From: an uncultured Pelagibacteraceae bacterium
GTDB lineage: Bacteria; Pseudomonadota; Alphaproteobacteria; Pelagibacterales; Pelagibacteraceae
DNA length: 64,000 bases
Assembly: GCA_902536205.1 (NCBI GenBank)
Contig: CACAWM010000001.1
Coordinates: 9,114 to 73,113, forward strand
Direction: 5' to 3'
Positions 29,766 to 38,984 of this stretch are shown piece after piece (the stretch's first letter is position 1; each line of letters opens with the position of its first letter). The position numbers and the translations under genes are program-made. The notes beneath the pieces were generated by a model. It was not told the DNA's origin and ran no database searches. It was given only the letters and a program-made list of their open reading frames with translations.

Positions 29766-31685
29766 TTAATTTAAAGGCAACTTATTTGAGGTAAGCATAT
29801 TTTTTATTAAATCTTCTCTTTTCATAACTTCTTGTTTATCAGAACCTAATTTTCTTACGGTCACTGTATTATCTGCAACTTCTTTTTTTCCACAAACAAT
29901 AATAAACGGGATCTTTGCGAGAGAATGCTCTCTAACTTTGTAATTTATCTTCTCATTTCTTAAATCCATTTCACATTTTATACCTTCTTTAAATAAATCT
30001 TCAAATAACTTTTTTACGTAATCATTGTTTTCTTCAGCTATAGGACATACAACAGCTTGTGCTGGTGATAGCCAAAAAGGTAACTTACCAGCATAATTTT
30101 CAATTAAAATTCCAATAAATCTTTCTAAAGAGCCAAATAAAGCTCGATGTAGCATAACTGGAACTTTTTTATTACCATCTTTAGCAATATAGGATGCTCC
30201 AAGCCTATTAGGAAGATTGAGATCTACTTGTAAAGTTCCACATTGCCAGTCTCTTCCTATTGCGTCTCTTAAAACAAATTCAATTTTAGGTCCGTAAAAA
30301 GCACCTTCGCCTTTGTTAATTGTATACTCAAGTTTAGATTGTTTAATTGCTGCAAGTAATGCTGCTTCAGATTTATCCCATACGTTGTCATCGCCCACTC
30401 GTTTTTCTGGTCTATCAGAATATTTTAAAATGACATTTTCAAATCCTAAGTCTTTATAAATTTCTAAAATTAAATTTGTTACTGATAATGACTCTTCAGT
30501 TATTTGATCTTCTGTACAAAATATGTGGGCATCATCTTGTGTAAACGCTCTAACTCTCAATAATCCATGTAAAGCACCTGATGGTTCATATCTGTGCACC
30601 TTGCCGAATTCAGAAAGTTTAAGCGGCAAGTCTCTGTAACTTTTTAGTCCTTGATTAAATACTTGAACACAGCCGGGACAATTCATAGGTTTCACAGCAA
30701 AAATTTTTTCATCAGGAGTTTCGGATGTATACATATGTTCTCCAAATTTATCCCAGTGTCCTGATTTTTCCCATAACGTTTTGTCCAAAAGCTCTGGTGT
30801 ATTAATTTCCTTATAACCAGCAAGTCTTTGCTTAGCTCGCATGTATTCTACTAATCTTTGAAATAGCAACCATCCTTTCTCGTGCCAAAATACTGCCCCT
30901 GGACTTTCCTCTCTAAAATGAAATAAATCCATTTCCTTTCCAAGTTTCCTATGGTCTCTTTTTTCGGCCTCCTCTAATCGATTTAGATAATCGTCGAGCT
31001 CTTTTTTTGAACTCCAACATGTTCCGTAAATCCTTTGAAGCATCTCATTATCAGAGTCGCCTCGCCAATAAGCACCAGATACTTTTGTAAGTTTAAAAGC
31101 TTTTCCTATTTTACCAGATGAAGCTAGGTGCGGACCTCTACATAAATCGTGCCAAGTATCTCCGTGGTGGTAAATAGATAGCTCCTCGTTTTTAGGTATG
31201 CTCTCAATGATTTCAGCCTTATATTTTTCTCCAATCTTTTTAAAATGAGATATAGCTTGATCCCTTTTCCAAACCTCTCTTCTGGTTTTCACGTCCCTAT
31301 CAATTATCTCAGACATTTTTTTTTCAATATTATTTAAATCTTCACTAGTGAAAGGTTCTTTTCTTGCAAAATCGTAATAAAATCCATTTTCTATAACAGG
31401 CCCGATTGTTACTTGTGTGCCGGGGTATAACTCTTGAACGGCCATCGCCATTATATGAGCTGCATCGTGTCTAATCACTTCTAAACCTTCTTTATCTTTA
31501 GAAGTAATAATTCTTACCTTGGCATCCCTATTAATTTGATAGCTTAAATCTTTTAAGTCACCATCTACTTCCATTATTAAAGCAGCTTTTTCAAGTGATT
31601 TACTAATTTTTTTTGTTAAATCAAAACCAGTAATGGATTTTTCAAAATCTATTTTTTTTCCATCTAATAATTGAATTTGTGGCAT
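29766..31685 (-). CDS. thrS: Threonyl-tRNA synthetase
   Basis: The full-length 639-residue ThrRS has an N-terminal TGS domain (about 1-60), the SAD editing domain with HDAAHIMAMAVQEL, the class II catalytic core with KPMNCPGCVQVFNQG (zinc-site cysteine), HRYEPSGALHGLLRVRAF (motif 2), and LHRALFGSLERFIGILIE (motif 3), and a C-terminal anticodon-binding domain. It starts the conserved order thrS-infC-rpmI-rplT-pheST. It abuts infC, and its ATG overlaps the end of the upstream glycosyltransferase by 1 base. Confidence 0.97.
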   Translation of the reverse strand: MPQIQLLDGKKIDFEKSITGFDLTKKISKSLEKAALIMEVDGDLKDLSYQINRDAKVRIITSKDKEGLEVIRHDAAHIMAMAVQELYPGTQVTIGPVIENGFYYDFARKEPFTSEDLNNIEKKMSEIIDRDVKTRREVWKRDQAISHFKKIGEKYKAEIIESIPKNEELSIYHHGDTWHDLCRGPHLASSGKIGKAFKLTKVSGAYWRGDSDNEMLQRIYGTCWSSKKELDDYLNRLEEAEKRDHRKLGKEMDLFHFREESPGAVFWHEKGWLLFQRLVEYMRAKQRLAGYKEINTPELLDKTLWEKSGHWDKFGEHMYTSETPDEKIFAVKPMNCPGCVQVFNQGLKSYRDLPLKLSEFGKVHRYEPSGALHGLLRVRAFTQDDAHIFCTEDQITEESLSVTNLILEIYKDLGFENVILKYSDRPEKRVGDDNVWDKSEAALLAAIKQSKLEYTINKGEGAFYGPKIEFVLRDAIGRDWQCGTLQVDLNLPNRLGASYIAKDGNKKVPVMLHRALFGSLERFIGILIENYAGKLPFWLSPAQAVVCPIAEENNDYVKKLFEDLFKEGIKCEMDLRNEKINYKVREHSLAKIPFIIVCGKKEVADNTVTVRKLGSDKQEVMKREDLIKNMLTSNKLPLN

Positions 31686-32842
31686 TAATTTTTAATTAAT
31701 CTTCTATACTCTTTTAAATTAGATTGGCACATTGTTTCAACATCAAATTTTTTAGTAATATTTTTTCTACCCTCATTTCCTATAGATTTTAATTCATCTG
31801 GTGATAATTGAATAACAGTATTTAAACTTTTAGCAAGTTCTCTGGGATCATCATGATTATACAAAAAACCGGTTTTTTTATTGATAATTGTTTCTTTTGA
31901 ACCGCCTATGTTGCTAGCAATAATTGGCTTACCCATTGATTGAGCTTCTACTGAAACTCTACCAAATGCCTCGGGTTCTATCGAAGCCGAAACCACTACA
32001 TCAGCTAAAGAATATGCAAGAGGCATTTCATTACAGTGTTGAATGAACTTAATTTTTTTATTTAAACTATATCTTTGAACAAGGTTACTCAATTTCTTAG
32101 AGTAAACTTTTCTACCTTGATCTGACCCAAGTATTATCGCTTGAAAGTTTGTGATATTATAATCTTCAACTAATATATTTAATGACTCGATAAATTTTTC
32201 CTGTCCTTTCCAATAAGTTAGTCTGCCAGGTAAAAGAATTATAAATTTATTTGACTCTAATCCCCATTCTTGTTTAAGTTTTTCTTGCTTAAGTGCTGAA
32301 ATATTTTGAGAATTATAATAATCAATATTGATGCCTCTAAAAATTACTCTAAGTTTTTTTCCCTTACTTAAATATTCGCTATAATTTTCATTTATGTGGC
32401 CAAAAATAAAATTAGATCCTGCGATTGTTAATTTTGCTCTCAGCATTATACTATTATAGAATTTTTTAATTTTACTTTTAAAATTATAAGTTCCATGAAA
32501 CGTTGTAACAAAAATTCTTCTTGTTACTAGTGAAGCTAAATAACATGACCAAGCCGGCGCTCTACTTCGTGCATGTATAATATTTATTTTATAAAATAAA
32601 ATAAAAAAAATTAGCACCAAGGTATTGAATATTATTAAAAGAGGATTTTTAGAGTGTACTGGTAACCTAATTAACTTAACTTTGTCTTTTTTCACAAACT
32701 TAAGAAGTTCTCCTCCAGAAGTTGCTAAAAAAGATCCACAATCATTCTCTGGAAGAAAATGAGCGATATCATAACAACCTGTTTCTGCGCCACCATAACC
32801 AAGTTTAGGAATAACCTGGAGAACATTTAATTTCGTAGTCAT
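31685..32842 (-). CDS. Family 4 glycosyltransferase (385 aa)
   Basis: This GT-B enzyme has an N-terminal acceptor domain opening with VLQVIPKLGYGGAETG, a donor domain opening ILLPGRLTYWKGQEKFI, and the nucleotide-sugar motif EAFGRVSVEAQSMGKP with E-x7-E. The arrangement matches lipopolysaccharide or capsule glycosyltransferases. The gene is first in the minus-strand translation block, overlapping thrS by 1 base, so a surface-glycan gene shares a transcript with essential translation genes. Sugar and acceptor are unknown. Confidence 0.88.
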   Translation of the reverse strand: MTTKLNVLQVIPKLGYGGAETGCYDIAHFLPENDCGSFLATSGGELLKFVKKDKVKLIRLPVHSKNPLLIIFNTLVLIFFILFYKINIIHARSRAPAWSCYLASLVTRRIFVTTFHGTYNFKSKIKKFYNSIMLRAKLTIAGSNFIFGHINENYSEYLSKGKKLRVIFRGINIDYYNSQNISALKQEKLKQEWGLESNKFIILLPGRLTYWKGQEKFIESLNILVEDYNITNFQAIILGSDQGRKVYSKKLSNLVQRYSLNKKIKFIQHCNEMPLAYSLADVVVSASIEPEAFGRVSVEAQSMGKPIIASNIGGSKETIINKKTGFLYNHDDPRELAKSLNTVIQLSPDELKSIGNEGRKNITKKFDVETMCQSNLKEYRRLIKN

Positions 32843-32878
32843 ATTGTTTGTTATATAATATTACTTAAAAATTCTTGT

Positions 32879-33634
32879 ATGAAAAAATTCAAATATTTTA
32901 AATTATCAAAGACTAAAAAACTCAGATTTACAGACAATTACTTTAAAAAAAAACTTTATATTGTTTTTTTACATGGTTTTATGTCCGATATTGAGGGAAA
33001 AAAACCTCAAGCATTTCTTCGGTTCGCCAAAAAAAATAAATTAGGTTTTTTAGCTCTTGAATACTCAGGTCATGGAAAATCATCTGGAGAATTCATCAAG
33101 GGAAATATTAGCTCTTGGACAAGAGATACAAAATTAATAATTAAGAAAATAGTAAAAAAAAATAATTTTATTCTTATAGGTTCAAGCATGGGTTCGTGGA
33201 TTGGACTTAATCAATTCAAATATTACAAAAAACAAATTAAAGGTTTTGTTGGAATTGGTTCAGCCCCAGAATTTTTAACAAGACTTATGTGGAATAAATT
33301 TCCAAAAAAAACAAAGAGGGAGTTGAGGAAAACACAAAAAATTTTAATCAAAAATGGAGGCTATGAATATCCAATTACTTTACAGCTTATTAAAGATGGA
33401 AGAAAAAATAAAGTTTTAAGCAGAAAAATAAATTCTAAAATAGATGTAACAATGATTCATGGTCAAAAAGATGAGGTTGTACCAGTAAGTTTCTCTAAAT
33501 TGGTATTAAAAGTTTTCAATAAAGCTAAAAAGAAAGTCGTTATAATAAAAAATGGTGATCACAGTTTATCCAATCAAAGGCCCTTAAAGATAATAATTAA
33601 AGAATTACATACCATTATTAAAAATATTATTTAA
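32879..33634 (+). CDS. Alpha/beta hydrolase
   Basis: The 251-residue protein has an alpha/beta-hydrolase fold with the oxyanion-hole HGFMS at 32-36, the nucleophile elbow GSSMG with Ser103, the acid in GQKDEVVP and the histidine in NGDHSLS near the end. The motif set resembles palmitoyl-protein thioesterase/ABHD10-like or serine aminopeptidase S33 enzymes. The substrate is not known. It is divergent from the GT4 at 31685 (36-base gap), and its 3' end overlaps the convergent SDR by 30 bases, the largest tail overlap in the window. Confidence 0.82.
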   Translation: MKKFKYFKLSKTKKLRFTDNYFKKKLYIVFLHGFMSDIEGKKPQAFLRFAKKNKLGFLALEYSGHGKSSGEFIKGNISSWTRDTKLIIKKIVKKNNFILIGSSMGSWIGLNQFKYYKKQIKGFVGIGSAPEFLTRLMWNKFPKKTKRELRKTQKILIKNGGYEYPITLQLIKDGRKNKVLSRKINSKIDVTMIHGQKDEVVPVSFSKLVLKVFNKAKKKVVIIKNGDHSLSNQRPLKIIIKELHTIIKNII

Positions 33635-34483
33635 CCCTTCTTCATAGGAAGGATATTTTAAATCATATTTAAAAAAGGCTTTCATTTTTTTGTTATCAAC
33701 TTTTTTAGAATCTTTGTAAAAGTTTTGTAACATTTCACTTTCGAGTTCCTCAAGTTTTACTGAATTAGGTATCTCTAGTTTTAGTAATTTTGCACCGTAG
33801 GCTGCTACATCAATTTGTGGGGCAGGTTTATCATCACAAATATTATAAATTTCATTATTTTTAAAATTATCAAGGGACTTAAATAAAATGTTAGCTATGT
33901 CCTCAACGTGAATTCTTGAAAAAAAGTGATTTTTTTTATCTACAATTTGTACTTTACCAGTTTTTAATCTTTTCAAAATATTAAACTCATTTGAATATAT
34001 GCCTGCTAATCTAAAAATTTGAAGTGGATAATTTTTTTTATTCGATAAACTTTTCCATTTTTTTTCTGCTTCTAATCTACTTATCCCATTACCTGATGTA
34101 GGTTGAGTAGCACTATCTTCGTTAACCCAATCACCTTTATGATCCCCATATACACTAGTTGCTGATAAATATGTAATCCATTTACAATTTATTATTTTTT
34201 TTAGATTTTTATCAAAGTAATTTGCTACAATATCTTTACCATCAATAGGTGGAATGGAAACTAAAATGTAATTTGCTTCCTCTATTTTTTTTTTAATAGA
34301 GTTATCAAACTTATTTTCAGTAAATTGGTATGAATTTATCTTAAAATTATTAAACTCGATTTGATGAGTTTCCTGTCTAGAAGTAACACTTAAATCAAAG
34401 TCTTTTTTTTCATAAATTAACTTATTAATGAAACTTTCTGCAACTTGGCCAAAGCCAAAGCAAAAGACTTTAGTTTTACTCAT
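33605..34483 (-). CDS. Atypical NAD(P)-dependent SDR, YeeZ-like
   Basis: This extended SDR-type Rossmann protein has CFGFGQVAESF near the N-terminus as the dinucleotide site, the SIPP stretch that replaces the usual NAG-like motif, and YLSATSVYGDHKGDWVNED. The expected Tyr-x3-Lys is absent; the equivalent region reads SRLEAEKKW, so it belongs to the atypical SDR5 group like E. coli YeeZ, whose activity is unclear. The gene begins at the gltB stop (1-base overlap), suggesting it is the last gene of the gltD-gltB transcript. Confidence 0.85.
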   Translation of the reverse strand: MSKTKVFCFGFGQVAESFINKLIYEKKDFDLSVTSRQETHQIEFNNFKINSYQFTENKFDNSIKKKIEEANYILVSIPPIDGKDIVANYFDKNLKKIINCKWITYLSATSVYGDHKGDWVNEDSATQPTSGNGISRLEAEKKWKSLSNKKNYPLQIFRLAGIYSNEFNILKRLKTGKVQIVDKKNHFFSRIHVEDIANILFKSLDNFKNNEIYNICDDKPAPQIDVAAYGAKLLKLEIPNSVKLEELESEMLQNFYKDSKKVDNKKMKAFFKYDLKYPSYEEGLNNIFNNGM

Positions 34484-37400
34484 TAACCTGCTTTCTTAGT
34501 ATAAGATCTTAAGCTGATAGGATTGTCTAATTTATCAAGCATTTCTATCGGGCAAATTTGTTTAAATTTTTTAAGTTCATTATTAAAGTCATTTAATATT
34601 TTTTGAGCAATTTTTGAATTTGTTTCTTTGACAAAAGTATTTAAACTGTCTTTTAAAAACTTCTTCCAATAATCTGTTTCAACTTCTTGCCAAACTATTG
34701 AAGTCGGATTAACAAAATTTTCAAATGTATTATTGTCATCATAAACAAATGCCATTCCACCAGTCATTCCTGCTCCAAAATTGTCACCTACTTCTCCTAG
34801 TATTATAGCTGTTCCACCAGTCATATATTCACAACCATGGGCTCCACATCCTTCAACGATTGAAAAACTTCCAGAGTTTCTAACTGCGAACCTCTCTCCC
34901 GCTTGCCCAGATGCAAACAGTTTTCCTGAAGTTGCTCCATAAAGAACAGTGTTTCCTATTATTGTATTTTCATTTGAAACTAATGAACTTTTTAGAGATG
35001 GATATACAACGATAGTCCCTCCAGATAATCCTTTGCCAACGTAATCATTGCAGTCCCCTTCAACAATAAGTTTAATTCCTTTAGCTAAGAAAGCACCAAG
35101 AGATTGTCCCGCTGAACCCTCTAATTTAATATTAACCGTATTTTCATCTAATTTATTGTTTCCGAATTTTTTATAAATGTGGTGAGATAATCTTGTTCCT
35201 ACTGATCTTGAAGTGTTTTCTATCTCGTAATTAAATTTATTTTTTGAGTCTGTTTTAATCTTATCTTTTATCTCGGACCAAATCTTTTCGTCGAGAGTAT
35301 CTGGTACTTCATTTATATGTTTATCTTTACAATATCTTAGATTTTCACCTGGATCAGCCTGAACTAAAAGAGGATTTAAATCTAAATCATCTAAGTTAGA
35401 TGCACCTTTGTTTACCTGAGCTAATAAATCTGTTCTTCCTATAATTTCATTGATCGATTTAAATCCTAGAGAGGCGAGAATTTCTCTGACTTCTGTTGCT
35501 GCAAATTTAAATAAATTTACAACTTTTTCTGGGGTGCCGGTAAATTTTTCTCGTAAAGCCTCATCTTGACTGCAAACTCCAACTGGACATGTGTTTGAGT
35601 GACACTGTCTTACCATTATACATCCCATTGCAACTAAAGACGATGTGCCCATTCCATATTCTTCTGCTCCCATCATTGCAGCCATCACTATATCACGGCC
35701 AGTTTTTAATCCCCCATCCGTTCTTAAAGTAACGTTATGTCTTAAATTATTTAAAGTAAGAATTTGGTTTGCCTCTGTTAAACCCATCTCCCAGGGAATA
35801 CCCGCATACTTAATACTTGTTTGGGGACTAGCGCCAGTTCCTCCAGAATGTCCTGAGATCAAAATGATGTCTGCTTTTGCTTTCGCTACACCTGCTGCTA
35901 TTGTACCAATACCAGTTGATGCAACTAATTTAACACCAACTCTTGCACCTGGATTGATTTGTTTTAAATCATAAATTAGTTGGGCCAAGTCTTCTATAGA
36001 ATAAATATCGTGATGTGGTGGTGGTGATATTAAAGTTACACCTGGTGTCGAATGTCTTAATCGTGCTATTTCTTTTGTGACTTTAAAACCTGGTAATTGT
36101 CCTCCTTCACCTGGTTTAGCTCCTTGAGCAATTTTGATTTCTATTTCGTTAGCGTTATTTAAATAATCAACAGTTACTCCAAATCTTGCAGATGCAATTT
36201 GTTTCACTCTTGAGTTTGCGCTATCTCCGTTAGGTAATATTTTAAATCTTTTCGCATCTTCGCCCCCTTCTCCGCTACAAGAGGCACCTTTGATTCTATT
36301 CATTCCCATTGCTAAAGTTTCATGAGCTTCTGCTGATAGCGCTCCATGAGACATACTTCCGCTTCCAAATCTTTTTAAAATTTCTTCAATTGGCTCTACT
36401 TCTTTTATATCAATGGGTTTTCTTTGTTTTTTAAATTCTAATAAATCTCTTATATTAATCGGAGGTAAATTATGAATTCCAGCTGAATACTTTTTATATA
36501 ATTCATATGAACCGCTACCTACAGCGCTTTGCAATAAATGAATTAATCTTCCTTGGTATTGGTGATCTTCTCCGCTTTTTCTATATCTGTATAGTCCTCC
36601 GATAGGTAAAGTGAATACATTTTTTGCATTAAATTTTTTGTGTAGTTCCTTGATTTTTTTCTCGATTCCAATTACGCCTATTCCTGAAATTCTTGAAGAC
36701 ATGCCTGGAAAATAATCTGAAACGATAGCTCTACTTAAACCTACCGCTTCAAAGTTGCATCCGCCTCTATAAGAACTTATTACTGATATTCCCATCTTTG
36801 ACATAATTTTAAGAAGACCAGCATCAATTGAATTTTTAAATTTATTAACACAAGTTTCAAAGTCAGATTTACCAAATAATTTTTTCTCAAATCTTTGATA
36901 AATGCTATCTATTGCAAGATATGGGTTCACTGTAGTGGCTCCGACCCCAATTAAAATAGCAAAAGAATGTGTATCCATTGCATCAGAACACTCAACATTT
37001 AGAGAACAATAGCCTCTCAATCTGTGTTTTACTAAGTGAGAGTGGACGGCTCCTACAGTCAATATACTTGGAATACTTGCTTTTTGATTTGAAATATTTT
37101 TATCAGATAATATTAAAAAAGTGCTTCCTTCTCTAACAGCTGTTTCTGCCTCTTTTCTAATTAGTTCAATTCTTTCCTTAAGAGTTTCTTCAATATTAAA
37201 AGTACAGTCGATTACTTTAACTTTTTTTGAAAAAAATTTTTTAAATTTATTAAATTGTGAGTTAGTAAGTATGGGGCTATCTAAAACATAAATATTTTCT
37301 TCAGTAAGATTATCAAAATCTAAAATGTTGCCTAAATTCCCAAATCTTGTCTTTAAACTCATTACTTTATTTTCTCTTAAAGAGTCTATTGGTGGATTGG

Positions 37401-38979
37401 TTACTTGGCTAAAGTTTTGTCTAAAATAATGTGACACAGGTCTAAAATGACTTGATAGTACAGCAACTGGAGTATCATCGCCCATCGAGCCTGAAGCTTC
37501 TTTTCCTTCCTCTGCCATTGGGTGGAGAATTAACTCTAAGTCCTCTATACTTAATCCTGATAAAAATTGTCTTTTCCTTAAATCCTCACCTAAGAAATTT
37601 GGCTTTTCTCCACCAAATGAAATCTTTTTTTCTAAATCAATAATCTGTTTATTGTACTTTTTATAATCCTTTGCCAAAAGATCCTTAATTTCTTTGTCTT
37701 TGTAAAGTTTTCCTTTTTTCAGATCGATTGCAATAATTTGACCTGGACCAAGTTTTCCTTTTTCAATGATCTTTTCCTCTGAAATTTTAATCATTCCAGT
37801 TTCTGAACCCACAAAAAATAGATCGTCCGAGGTGATTGAATATCTTAAAGGCCTTAGTCCGTTTCTATCCGACGAAGCTAAAACCCATTTCGCATCAGTT
37901 GCACAAATGGCTGCCGGACCGTCCCATGGCTCTATAGTGCTGTTAAGGAAATTGAATAAGTCTTGATGGTTTTTTGGAACTGTTTTGCTTCTCTTTGACC
38001 ATGAGTCAGGGATCATCATTAATTTTATTAGTGGCGCTAATTTTCCTGAATGTGTTAAAAGTTCAAAAACATTATCAAGTGCTCCAGAATCCGAAGAGCT
38101 TCTTATTACTGGCTTTAAATTTTTTACATCTTTGAAAAGCTGACTGGACATGTCTTGCTCATGAATTTTCATCCAGTTTATATTTCCTTTTACCGTATTT
38201 ATCTCTCCGTTGTGCGCTAAAGTTCTAAAAGGTTGGGCCAAATCCCAACTTGGGAAGGTGTTAGTTGAATATCTTTGATGAAAGATTGCAAATCTTGAAG
38301 TTAACTTTTCATCATTAAGATCTGGATAAAATTCAGATAACATTTCAGCTAGAAACATTCCTTTATAAACAATAGATCTTGAACTGAAAGAGCAGATATA
38401 AAAATCTTTTATTTGCATATCTCTTGCAACTTTTTCTATTTTCTTTCTTGTTTCGAACAAATCTCTTTCTAGGTCATTAGTTTGCAATACCTCATTTTTT
38501 TTAAACATGACTTGAGCAATTTCTGGACGGTTTTGATCAGCCGTTTTTCCTAAAACACTTGGATTAATTGGGACTTGTCTCCAACCATATATGTAATAAT
38601 TTTCAGCTAATAGTGCGGACTCGATAATCTCTCTGCATTTTTCTTGTTCTGAATAATCTGTTCTTGGAAGAAATACCATTCCAACACAAATTCTTTTATT
38701 TTCATCAAGGGTATGTCCAGTTGTAGAAATTTTATCTTTAAAGAAATCAGGCGCTATTTCAATTTGAATTCCTGCGCCGTCACCAGATTTTCCGTCTGCA
38801 TCTACAGCTCCCCTGTGCCATATAGCTTTTAACGCCTCAATACCATACTCAACAATTTTTCTAGATTTTTTTCCATTTGTAGATGCAATTAGCCCCACAC
38901 CACATGCATCGTGTTCCATCTCTGGAGAATAGTTAAAACTTTTTTCTAAAATTTCTTTATTTTTTTTGTAATTTTTCAT
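34483..38979 (-). CDS. gltB: Glutamate synthase large subunit (NADPH-GOGAT alpha)
   Basis: GltB combines glutamine and 2-oxoglutarate into two glutamates. The 1498-residue protein starts with a propeptide of 25 residues followed by the catalytic Cys26 (HDACGVGLIAS) of the class II glutaminase domain. The central domain, the FMN-binding synthase domain (with GSGSMSHGALSAEAHETLA) and the cysteines of the 3Fe-4S cluster (CIMVRQCHSNTCPVGVC, about residues 1117-1133) follow, and the C-terminal GXGXG domain is complete. It lies 5 bases after gltD in the order gltD-gltB, the reverse of the E. coli order. Confidence 0.97.
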   Translation of the reverse strand: MKNYKKNKEILEKSFNYSPEMEHDACGVGLIASTNGKKSRKIVEYGIEALKAIWHRGAVDADGKSGDGAGIQIEIAPDFFKDKISTTGHTLDENKRICVGMVFLPRTDYSEQEKCREIIESALLAENYYIYGWRQVPINPSVLGKTADQNRPEIAQVMFKKNEVLQTNDLERDLFETRKKIEKVARDMQIKDFYICSFSSRSIVYKGMFLAEMLSEFYPDLNDEKLTSRFAIFHQRYSTNTFPSWDLAQPFRTLAHNGEINTVKGNINWMKIHEQDMSSQLFKDVKNLKPVIRSSSDSGALDNVFELLTHSGKLAPLIKLMMIPDSWSKRSKTVPKNHQDLFNFLNSTIEPWDGPAAICATDAKWVLASSDRNGLRPLRYSITSDDLFFVGSETGMIKISEEKIIEKGKLGPGQIIAIDLKKGKLYKDKEIKDLLAKDYKKYNKQIIDLEKKISFGGEKPNFLGEDLRKRQFLSGLSIEDLELILHPMAEEGKEASGSMGDDTPVAVLSSHFRPVSHYFRQNFSQVTNPPIDSLRENKVMSLKTRFGNLGNILDFDNLTEENIYVLDSPILTNSQFNKFKKFFSKKVKVIDCTFNIEETLKERIELIRKEAETAVREGSTFLILSDKNISNQKASIPSILTVGAVHSHLVKHRLRGYCSLNVECSDAMDTHSFAILIGVGATTVNPYLAIDSIYQRFEKKLFGKSDFETCVNKFKNSIDAGLLKIMSKMGISVISSYRGGCNFEAVGLSRAIVSDYFPGMSSRISGIGVIGIEKKIKELHKKFNAKNVFTLPIGGLYRYRKSGEDHQYQGRLIHLLQSAVGSGSYELYKKYSAGIHNLPPINIRDLLEFKKQRKPIDIKEVEPIEEILKRFGSGSMSHGALSAEAHETLAMGMNRIKGASCSGEGGEDAKRFKILPNGDSANSRVKQIASARFGVTVDYLNNANEIEIKIAQGAKPGEGGQLPGFKVTKEIARLRHSTPGVTLISPPPHHDIYSIEDLAQLIYDLKQINPGARVGVKLVASTGIGTIAAGVAKAKADIILISGHSGGTGASPQTSIKYAGIPWEMGLTEANQILTLNNLRHNVTLRTDGGLKTGRDIVMAAMMGAEEYGMGTSSLVAMGCIMVRQCHSNTCPVGVCSQDEALREKFTGTPEKVVNLFKFAATEVREILASLGFKSINEIIGRTDLLAQVNKGASNLDDLDLNPLLVQADPGENLRYCKDKHINEVPDTLDEKIWSEIKDKIKTDSKNKFNYEIENTSRSVGTRLSHHIYKKFGNNKLDENTVNIKLEGSAGQSLGAFLAKGIKLIVEGDCNDYVGKGLSGGTIVVYPSLKSSLVSNENTIIGNTVLYGATSGKLFASGQAGERFAVRNSGSFSIVEGCGAHGCEYMTGGTAIILGEVGDNFGAGMTGGMAFVYDDNNTFENFVNPTSIVWQEVETDYWKKFLKDSLNTFVKETNSKIAQKILNDFNNELKKFKQICPIEMLDKLDNPISLRSYTKKAG

Positions 38980-38984
38980 TTTAA

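Noticed and set aside
34483..38979. Possible frameshift or truncation in gltB because of its length
   Set aside because: All domains and cluster cysteines are intact in one open frame of normal length.
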